The notes beneath the pieces are model-generated. The model ran no database searches. It had not been told where the DNA came from and saw only the letters and a program-made list of their open reading frames with translations. The position numbers and the translations under genes were made by a program. DNA of 6,568 nucleotides. It comes from an uncultured Lachnospiraceae bacterium. GTDB lineage: Bacteria > Bacillota > Clostridia > Lachnospirales > Lachnospiraceae. The stretch is taken from positions 1 to 6,568 of the forward strand of contig CAJOLO010000083.1 in the NCBI GenBank assembly GCA_905235345.1. Reading direction: 5' to 3'. Shown here piece by piece: positions 1-4,114 of the stretch. Every line of letters begins with the position of its first letter. Position 1 is the stretch's first letter.

Positions 1-227
1 GCTGATTCATTAATAATCTCTTCCCCTTCAAAGGTTATGCTGCCCGATTCCACCTTATATATAGGATTACCCATCAACACATTACCGAGTGTTGACTTTC
101 CTGCACCATTAGGTCCCATCAGCACATGAGTCTCGCCACGCTTTATATCAAGGTTAATGTCCCTGAGTATTGGTTCTCCGTCAACAGTGGCGGATAGATT
201 CTTGATTGAAAGTAAAATGTCTGACAT
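1..227 (-). CDS. sufC: SufC, Fe-S cluster assembly ATPase (N-terminal 75 codons; runs off the window)
   Basis: SufC is the cytosolic ABC-type ATPase of the SUF system. It binds SufB and SufD and drives assembly of iron-sulfur clusters on that scaffold. The visible part begins MSDILLSIKNLSATVDGEPI and carries a Walker A motif, GPNGAGKST, at residues 38-46, followed by LGNVLMGNP, which is typical of SufC rather than of transporter ATPases. The signature motif, Walker B and C-terminus lie beyond the left edge. The start codon (225-227) is preceded by GAAAGGT about 8 bases upstream, a reasonable ribosome binding site. It lies downstream of an IscR-like regulator on the same strand, the usual arrangement for a clostridial suf operon (sufC, then sufB, sufD, sufS and sufU expected outside the window). 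It could be cotranscribed with the regulator or use its own promoter in the repeat-rich spacer. The family call is firm; the rest of the operon is inference. Confidence 0.93.
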   Translation of the reverse strand, partial: MSDILLSIKNLSATVDGEPILRDINLDIKRGETHVLMGPNGAGKSTLGNVLMGNPIYKVESGSITFEGEEIINES

Positions 228-260
228 TATAGTTACCTTTCTATTCTTTTATTCTTAATT

Positions 261-295
261 ATTATAGATATATGTGTGTTACTATTCACAGTCAA
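261..295 (-). promoter_or_regulatory. Possible sufC promoter
   Basis: On the minus strand TTGACT (complement of 290-295) stands 17 bases from TATATC (complement of 267-272). A perfect TATAAT (complement of 261-266) lies just downstream, but 23 bases from that -35. The -35 hexamer sits inside one copy of the 25-base repeat (284-308), so the repeat may carry promoter function. It is a fair but not strong sigma-A match, and sufC could equally be read from the upstream regulator promoter. Confidence 0.35.
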
Positions 296-418
296 TGTCA
301 GTAACTTAAGTTTTTTTGTCACCTCATCCGTCGGCAAATCAGGATTTGCCGCCACCTTCCCCTCGAAGTGGAAGGCTTAAGTTAATGACATTGATTCACG
401 GTCAAAGCCAGTAACTTA
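284..418. repeat. Three copies of a 19-25 base motif between the Rrf2 gene and sufC
   Basis: Bases 284-308 and 394-418 are direct repeats matching at 22 of 25 positions. Bases 376-394 are an inverted copy of 292-310, matching at 18 of 19. The rightmost copy overlaps the TAA stop (416-418) of the Rrf2 regulator gene. After removing the hairpin element and its flanking duplication (71 bases), the two direct copies would lie 39 bases apart. That suggests an imperfect tandem duplication of the 3' end of the regulator gene. The inverted arms would together form a nearly perfect 32-base palindrome. No protein is encoded here. Confidence 0.7.
305..383. mobile_element. Small two-hairpin dispersed repeat (MITE/REP-like) with 8-base flanking duplication
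   Basis: The core 313-375 holds two adjacent hairpins. One has GGCAAATC (333-340) pairing with GATTTGCC (343-350); the other has CCTTCC (355-360) pairing with GGAAGG (370-375). The segments ACCTCATCCGTCGGC and GCCGCCACCTTCCCCTC are wording I recall from a noncoding repeat scattered through many Clostridia genomes. It has no open reading frame, so any movement would need a transposase supplied in trans. CTTAAGTT occurs directly at both ends (305-312 and 376-383), as expected for a target-site duplication. Because CTTAAG is itself palindromic and sits in a larger inverted repeat, the exact element boundaries are uncertain. It could also act as an RNA structure in a regulator-sufC transcript. 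Confidence 0.6.
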
Positions 419-853
419 TATGACATACTGGTCTGCATATAACTCTTTTTGCCAGTCAAGCATGTCCGCAAGTGTAATTCCCTCAAGCACTTCATTGAGT
501 GCATCATCCAGTCTGCCCCACAAACGATAGTTGGCACACATTGCCTTATTGGGACATGGCGGACTGTTCTCACCGAAACAATCTGTAGGAGCCATATCAT
601 TTTCCACTGCTCTCAGAATCTGACCTACTGTATATTCTTCCGGTGCATATCTTAAAGTATAACCACCATTCTTACCTCTTACACTATTTACTAATGAAGC
701 TCTGTGAAGACCTGACACAATCTGCTCCAGATATTTCTCTGATATATTCTGTCGTCTTGCAATATCCTTAAGTCTAATCATCTCACCTGTATTATAGGTT
801 GCCAGATCCAACATAAGTTTCAATGCATTCTTACCTCTGGTAGAAATAATCAT
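416..853 (-). CDS. IscR-like Rrf2-family transcriptional regulator
   Basis: A 145-residue Rrf2-family DNA-binding protein, probably an Fe-S sensor controlling the suf operon next to it. The N-terminal half is a winged helix with the family wording ISEKYLEQIVSGL (residues 37-49); Glu43 matches the Glu43 of E. coli IscR that tunes DNA specificity. SVRGKNGGYTL (57-67) is the wing. Cys92, Cys100 and Cys106 correspond to the IscR cluster ligands (Cys92, 98, 104), with two extra residues between the first two. The position matching the fourth ligand, His107, is Tyr109 by eye. The start chosen is the ATG at 851-853, because AAGGAGG lies just upstream; the open frame extends to 898 but has no comparable site. 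The gene has its own promoter with an operator-like palindrome, so autoregulation is likely. The family is certain and the cluster type inferred. Confidence 0.93.
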   Translation of the reverse strand: MIISTRGKNALKLMLDLATYNTGEMIRLKDIARRQNISEKYLEQIVSGLHRASLVNSVRGKNGGYTLRYAPEEYTVGQILRAVENDMAPTDCFGENSPPCPNKAMCANYRLWGRLDDALNEVLEGITLADMLDWQKELYADQYVI

Positions 854-898
854 AGTTCCTCCTTTTTTGCACTTATAAATCCATACCCCTTCACGCAA

Positions 899-935
899 TC
901 ACAGACATAAACAGCAATGCCGCCTATGTCTGTGA
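899..935 (-). promoter_or_regulatory. Hairpin in the 5' leader of the Rrf2 regulator
   Basis: An 11-base inverted repeat (899-909 with 925-935, arms TCACAGACATA and TATGTCTGTGA) with a 15-base loop lies in the roughly 115-base leader between the predicted promoter and the regulator start codon. It ends about 45 bases before the ribosome binding site and has no U-tract on the transcribed strand, so it is not an intrinsic terminator. It could be a second protein-binding site or a structure that stabilises the mRNA. Confidence 0.5.
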
Positions 936-976
936 CTATGTAAGGGTACCGTAAACAGTAACCTAATATGCATATT

Positions 977-1005
977 ATCATACTATGTTAGTAGGGAAAT
1001 GTAAA
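977..1005 (-). promoter_or_regulatory. Sigma-A promoter of the Rrf2 regulator (suf operon)
   Basis: On the minus strand TTTACA (complement of 1000-1005) is followed after exactly 17 bases by TATGAT (complement of 977-982). The region upstream of the -35 (about 1006-1034) is almost pure A/T with long T and A runs, like an UP element. Transcription would begin near 970 and give a leader of about 115 bases. This is one of the two best promoter matches in the window. Confidence 0.7.
981..993. promoter_or_regulatory. Probable Rrf2/IscR operator
   Basis: A perfect palindrome, TACTA-TGT-TAGTA, fills the promoter spacer and touches the -10 box of the regulator promoter. Rrf2-type proteins bind AT-rich dyads of about this length, and a site between -35 and -10 would block RNA polymerase. 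Assignment to this regulator rests on position and symmetry only. Confidence 0.5.
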
Positions 1006-1035
1006 GCTTTTTTTGTAAAAAAAGAAAAAAATATT

Positions 1036-1596
1036 CTATCGTTCGATTGCTCTTATACCTCTGTCCAATGGCTCAATTATAATCAGTACTATTATCATTG
1101 CCATTGACACTTGAATAATGTTGCCGGGGATAGATTTTACGGCTGCTGCAACTCCGCTTCCAAATACAAAGCTCTCAAATACAAAGTAACCTGCAAGCTT
1201 TATGGCTAATGCAACAAGCATAGCAAATCCTCTTATCACGATACTTTTTCTGTTCGTGCAAATAACACCTACCACAAATCCCATAAGTCCACAGGTTATA
1301 ATCGTACAAGGTGCCCATGCAGCCCATCCGCTTAATATATCGAAAAGTCCCATTCCAAGTGCACCGGCAAGTGCACCGGTACGTCTGCCAAACAGTATTG
1401 CTGCCACAAACAACGGAACATTACCAAGATGTATCAGTCCTCCCGCTCCGCCAAAGCTTGGAATCTTAATATTAACAAACGCTGTAAAAATAAGTGTCAA
1501 CGCAACAAACATCGCATCCAGTGTTATCTGCTTGGCTGTACTCCTGTCCGATGAAGCATACCCTCTTGTCTGTGCTCTGTTTTCTGTATTTTCCAT
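1036..1596 (-). CDS. ECF transporter S component (substrate-binding membrane subunit), substrate unassigned
   Basis: A 186-residue integral membrane protein of the energy-coupling factor family. The S component binds a vitamin or similar micronutrient and associates with the shared EcfT and two ATPases, which are encoded elsewhere. A polar N-terminal tail (1-22) precedes about six hydrophobic stretches (about 26-42, 54-70, 73-90, 96-112, 120-142, 155-176). Family wording includes GGLIHLGNVPLFVAAILFG (52-70), GALGMGLFDILSG (78-90) and WAPCTIITCGLMGFVVG (94-110), as in the riboflavin/HMP/pyridoxine-type S-component family. Length is normal for the family. The ATG at 1594-1596 follows AAAGGTGG by 8 bases. 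It has its own promoter and a foldable leader, and it is a solitary S component as in group II systems. I see no known vitamin riboswitch in front, so the ligand cannot be named. The family call is strong. Confidence 0.85.
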   Translation of the reverse strand: MENTENRAQTRGYASSDRSTAKQITLDAMFVALTLIFTAFVNIKIPSFGGAGGLIHLGNVPLFVAAILFGRRTGALAGALGMGLFDILSGWAAWAPCTIITCGLMGFVVGVICTNRKSIVIRGFAMLVALAIKLAGYFVFESFVFGSGVAAAVKSIPGNIIQVSMAMIIVLIIIEPLDRGIRAIER

Positions 1597-1635
1597 GTTT
1601 CAATCCACCTTTATTTCAAATCTTCTCCTATAAAA

Positions 1636-1684
1636 CTGATAAATGTATACTGTTTTCCGGTCAGAAGAATCAACATTTTATCAG
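1636..1684 (-). promoter_or_regulatory. Structured leader upstream of the ECF S-component gene
   Basis: The predicted transcript has about 100 untranslated bases. Within them 1673-1684 pairs with 1636-1646 (arms CTGATAAAATGT and ACATTTATCAG on the minus strand, one bulged A), enclosing a 26-base loop with a small CTG/CAG stem. A rival pairing is possible: TTCTTCT in the loop with AGAAGA just downstream of the stem. Mutually exclusive structures before a vitamin transporter gene suggest leader control. I could not match the leader to TPP, FMN, THF, preQ1 or cobalamin riboswitch consensus by eye. Confidence 0.35.
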
Positions 1685-1705
1685 ATTCGGTTTGGAGTGT
1701 ATATC

Positions 1706-1734
1706 ATAATACAGATATTTTCGGTATTTGTAAA
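1706..1734 (-). promoter_or_regulatory. Sigma-A promoter of the ECF S-component gene
   Basis: TTTACA (complement of 1729-1734) is separated by exactly 17 bases from TATTAT (complement of 1706-1711), a near-consensus promoter. Transcription would start near 1699, about 100 bases before the start codon. Confidence 0.7.
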
Positions 1735-1745
1735 ATAGATTTACA
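1729..1745. promoter_or_regulatory. Operator-like palindrome over the -35 box of the ECF S-component promoter
   Basis: TGTAAA-ATAGA-TTTACA is a perfect inverted repeat with 6-base arms, and one arm is the -35 hexamer itself. A repressor bound here would block the promoter. I do not recognise the cognate regulator. An A/T-only dyad can also arise by chance in such DNA. Confidence 0.4.
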
Positions 1746-1781
1746 CTATGAATCGTTATAGGATTTAACTTAACCTCTATT

Positions 1782-2837
1782 CTATCTGGCTCTCCTGTCA
1801 TGAATCTTGTAATAATTAGACTTATCTTTATACATCTTCGATTCCGCCTCGACAATAAGCTTATTAATATCCACATTCTTGGAATCCGTATATTCATAAT
1901 CGACAGCTATATTATATCCCTTTTCCCTGACCTGCTCTTTTATCTCTGTTATCTTCTCACCTATATGCTCATCTGTATCGTCCAGTACAAATGCAACATA
2001 TTCATCTCCTCCGATACGATATGTATCCCTGGCTCCAAACTGATTCTTAACAGTTTCTGCAATATATTGAAGCATTTCATCTCCGGCCTTATGACCTTTA
2101 GTATTGTTAAGTTCATGCAGACCGTTTACATCGATATAGATACAGCATATGGAATTTTTATATAATGAAGGATATGAGCCAAGTCTCCACTCATAACAAT
2201 TACGGTTATTAAGTCCTGTAAGCTGATCGGTTTCACTCATTATGCGCAACTTATTCTCCAATACGTACCCCTTTATCCTGGTACTGTGCACAATCGTCTG
2301 TGAGACAAGCGATAACAGACCGAATATTACCGCATCCGTTATATCCACCGACAGTATAGAACCGGTCTTCGTTTTTAATGCCATAATGATAAATAAAATG
2401 TTAAAAAGCACAAGACTTATTCCCATCCTAAGAGGTCTGTCAGTAAATATAAGCGGTACAAAAATAAGCATTACCATATATGTTACCGTCTGCTCCTCCG
2501 GTCTCGTGAGCGTTGCAATAGCGATTCCATATAACATAAAAGCCGACACTGCCATGTATATAGCTACATATGTGAGTACAGGTATCTTCTTTGAGGCAAT
2601 CGAAACAGCAATAATGATTAAAGAACACAGTATACCGAATATATATACAGGCTTTGATGCTGCAAATCCCTCCTGAGAAAACGAAAGCACCAGCATTATT
2701 CCGATAAGTATTGCCGCAACCAAAGCGAATACGAATACTGTTTTTCGATTGGACGATTCTATTCTTTCCTTAACCCCATAATAGCTTTCTCTGTCAGTAT
2801 CACCATACAGTGCGTAATTCTTAACCCTTTCCCACAT
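1782..2837 (-). CDS. Membrane-anchored diguanylate cyclase (GGDEF domain)
   Basis: A 351-residue protein that would make cyclic di-GMP from two GTP at the inner face of the membrane. After a cytosolic N-terminal stretch there are about six membrane helices (about 33-53, 65-81, 86-104, 118-131, 137-153, 168-185), resembling no sensor domain I can name. The C-terminal GGDEF domain begins at DQLTGLNNR (204-212). It keeps Asp236 in YIDVNGL and the active loop RIGGDEY (274-280), an accepted variant of GGDEF, so it is probably active. The inhibitory RxxD site before the loop is missing (GARDTYRIGG). The ATG at 2835-2837 is chosen because AGGAGG lies 10 bases upstream; an ATG at 2864 would put that site inside the coding region. 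The gene stands alone, with 149 bases to the activase gene upstream. No promoter is convincing in that gap. What signal it senses is unknown. Confidence 0.92.
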   Translation of the reverse strand: MWERVKNYALYGDTDRESYYGVKERIESSNRKTVFVFALVAAILIGIMLVLSFSQEGFAASKPVYIFGILCSLIIIAVSIASKKIPVLTYVAIYMAVSAFMLYGIAIATLTRPEEQTVTYMVMLIFVPLIFTDRPLRMGISLVLFNILFIIMALKTKTGSILSVDITDAVIFGLLSLVSQTIVHSTRIKGYVLENKLRIMSETDQLTGLNNRNCYEWRLGSYPSLYKNSICCIYIDVNGLHELNNTKGHKAGDEMLQYIAETVKNQFGARDTYRIGGDEYVAFVLDDTDEHIGEKITEIKEQVREKGYNIAVDYEYTDSKNVDINKLIVEAESKMYKDKSNYYKIHDRRAR

Positions 2838-2924
2838 ATTATATATACCTCCTACAAGAATCACAAGATACTATATACATGAATTAGGTTATAGTTTACC
2901 ACAAAATCTTGTATGTTAACACCC

Positions 2925-2947
2925 AAAATGACCAATCAGATCATTTT
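2925..2947. terminator. Weak hairpin downstream of the activase gene, possible terminator
   Basis: AAAATGACC (2925-2933) pairs with GATCATTTT (2939-2947) around a 5-base loop, with one G-U pair in the minus-strand RNA. It lies about 40 bases past the activase stop codon. The stem is A/U-rich and on the minus strand the U run is part of the stem and followed by GGG, so termination would be poor. It would work somewhat better for plus-strand transcripts, where five T follow. Confidence 0.3.
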
Positions 2948-2986
2948 TATTAAATTTTACCATTAGCGTTTGTATCATTTTCACAA

Positions 2987-3880
2987 CTACAAACTGTAAC
3001 GTTCCACCAATTTCTGATACAACTCATCATCAAGTTCGGCATTTTCATGCTCCCAGATTCTTCCCAGTCCCTGATACTTCGGCTCACCTAATCGGTGAAA
3101 TTTCAACAATTCATACCTGACGCCCGGAAAACCCGATACAAAATCATGAATTGCCCCGATTTCCTCCTCGTTATCATTCACGCCGGGCACAACCGGCGTT
3201 CTGACCAAAACCGGTATATCGGGAAAATCCTTTCGCATCTTTCGGAAATTGTCAAGAATCAATTCATTGGACACCCCGGTATAATACTTGTGTTTCTCAT
3301 CATCCATCAGTTTAATATCAGTAATAATCTGGTCAAGATGCGTATATATTCGCTTCACTACGGGATACGGTGCAAAACCGGTAGTCTCGATTGCCGTATG
3401 AATTCCCTTTTCTTTTGCTTTACGCAGAAGCTCTTCAGTAAAGTCCGCCTGTGAAAGAGGTTCTCCGCCACTTACCGTCATCCCACCATATGAATGCCGA
3501 TAGAACACTTCATCCTGCTCCACCTTATGAAGAACTTCAGCCACAGTCATCTCCTTTCCCATTACACTGATTGCCTCTGCCGGACACACAGCACCATAAT
3601 GTGCCACATGCTCCTTCTTTGCACAAGCAGGATTCACCTGCACATTACCTGCATCGTCTAAAGAAACTATGCCATCAGGATCATTTGCAAGACAACTCTT
3701 ACAATTAATACAGCTCTTTTTTACATAGGTAAGCTCCGGATATATCTGCTGAGACTCCGGATTGGCACACCATGTACAACGAAGCGGACACCCTTTTAAA
3801 AATACCGTAGTCCTGATTCCTGTTCCGTCCTGAATTGAAAAATGTTGAATGTTAAAGACGATCCCCTTTCGCTCTTCCAT
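2987..3880 (-). CDS. Glycyl radical enzyme activating enzyme (radical SAM)
   Basis: A 297-residue PflA-family activase. It uses a [4Fe-4S] cluster and S-adenosylmethionine to abstract a hydrogen from the conserved glycine of its partner, here surely the GRE encoded just upstream. The radical SAM motif is GCPLRCTWCANPE, with Cys31, Cys35 and Cys38; FSIQDGTGIRTTVFLKG precedes it and TVSGGEP (135-141) follows. Between them is an inserted ferredoxin-like region with only five cysteines: Cys57, 60, 63, then Cys86 and Cys99 (followed by Pro). Asp67 stands where the fourth cysteine of the first motif is expected, so probably one auxiliary cluster remains. The ATG at 3878-3880 is chosen because AAGGAGG lies five bases upstream; the open frame runs to 3991, but that extension covers the hairpin leader and has no ribosome site. 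A terminator separates it from the GRE gene. Confidence 0.95.
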   Translation of the reverse strand: MEERKGIVFNIQHFSIQDGTGIRTTVFLKGCPLRCTWCANPESQQIYPELTYVKKSCINCKSCLANDPDGIVSLDDAGNVQVNPACAKKEHVAHYGAVCPAEAISVMGKEMTVAEVLHKVEQDEVFYRHSYGGMTVSGGEPLSQADFTEELLRKAKEKGIHTAIETTGFAPYPVVKRIYTHLDQIITDIKLMDDEKHKYYTGVSNELILDNFRKMRKDFPDIPVLVRTPVVPGVNDNEEEIGAIHDFVSGFPGVRYELLKFHRLGEPKYQGLGRIWEHENAELDDELYQKLVERYSL

Positions 3881-3913
3881 TCCTGCCTCCTTCTTTCTCT
3901 CATGTATTACAAA

Positions 3914-3975
3914 CCGGACTAATAATAACCTGCCTGCGTTATAGTCCGGCCGGGTATAATTTGTTATAGTTCCCG
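3914..3975 (-). promoter_or_regulatory. Tandem hairpins in the leader of the activase gene
   Basis: On the minus strand the first hairpin is CGGG-(AAC bulge)-TATAA-CAAA-TTATA-CCCG (3951-3975). The second is an 8-base perfect stem, CCGGACTA with TAGTCCGG (3942-3949 with 3914-3921), plus an inner TAAC/GTTA stem and an 8-base loop, GCAGGCAG. One base separates them, and the junction forms the palindrome CCGGCCGG. They lie between the GRE terminator and the activase ribosome binding site. The loop shares AGGCAGG with the stretch GGAGGCAGGA just before the start codon. No U-tract follows, so they are not terminators. They may be a cis-regulatory RNA or an mRNA processing/stability element. I do not recognise a known riboswitch class. 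Confidence 0.5.
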
Positions 3976-4018
3976 CATAGGCTTCGCACATCAGCTTTTG
4001 CTTACATATTAATCATCT

Positions 4019-4084
4019 AAAAAACATGCCTTGTGGAAATTATTATGTCAAAATCATAAAAGCAACATCATCCGCAAGGCATGT
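4019..4084 (-). terminator. Intrinsic terminator between the GRE gene and its activase gene
   Basis: Arms 4071-4084 and 4024-4037 form a 14-position stem with one C/A mismatch (ACATGCCTTGCGGA with TCCACAAGGCATGT), closed by a 33-base loop that itself holds a small TTATG/CATAA stem. The minus-strand RNA continues directly into six U. This is a good rho-independent terminator about 30 bases after the GRE stop codon. It would lower activase transcription relative to the GRE, consistent with a catalytic activase being needed in small amounts. Confidence 0.85.
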
Positions 4085-4114
4085 ATAAATCACTATTCTA
4101 TTTCATGCTGCATA

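Noticed and set aside
284..418. CRISPR-like array from the repeated 25-base motif
   Set aside because: There are only three copies, one inverted, with unequal spacing and a separate hairpin element between them; no cas genes are visible.
854..898. Longer start for the Rrf2 regulator at 898
   Set aside because: The extension would encode the strong AAGGAGG that serves the ATG at 851-853, and Rrf2 proteins start with the MxxSTRGKxAL-type sequence found there.
1012..1034. Terminator after the ECF S-component gene in the T-rich tract
   Set aside because: The T runs are not preceded by a GC-containing hairpin. The tract is better read as an UP-like region of the regulator promoter.
2838..2864. 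Longer start for the diguanylate cyclase at 2864
   Set aside because: The AGGAGG ribosome site lies inside that extension, in correct position for the ATG at 2835-2837.
2838..2924. Promoter for the diguanylate cyclase (TTAACA with TATAAC, or TAAACT with TATAGT)
   Set aside because: The first pair has a 20-base spacer and the second has a -35 matching at only three positions, so neither is good enough to list.
3881..3991. N-terminal extension of the activase starting at an ATG at 3989-3991 (37 extra residues)
   Set aside because: It has no ribosome binding site, it would translate the two hairpins, and family wording begins right after the ATG at 3878-3880, which has AAGGAGG in front.
4023..4051. 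TTGACA (complement of 4046-4051) as the -35 of an activase promoter
   Set aside because: Hexamers at 16-19 base spacing (such as CATGTT) are poor -10 boxes, and the site lies within the terminator hairpin.
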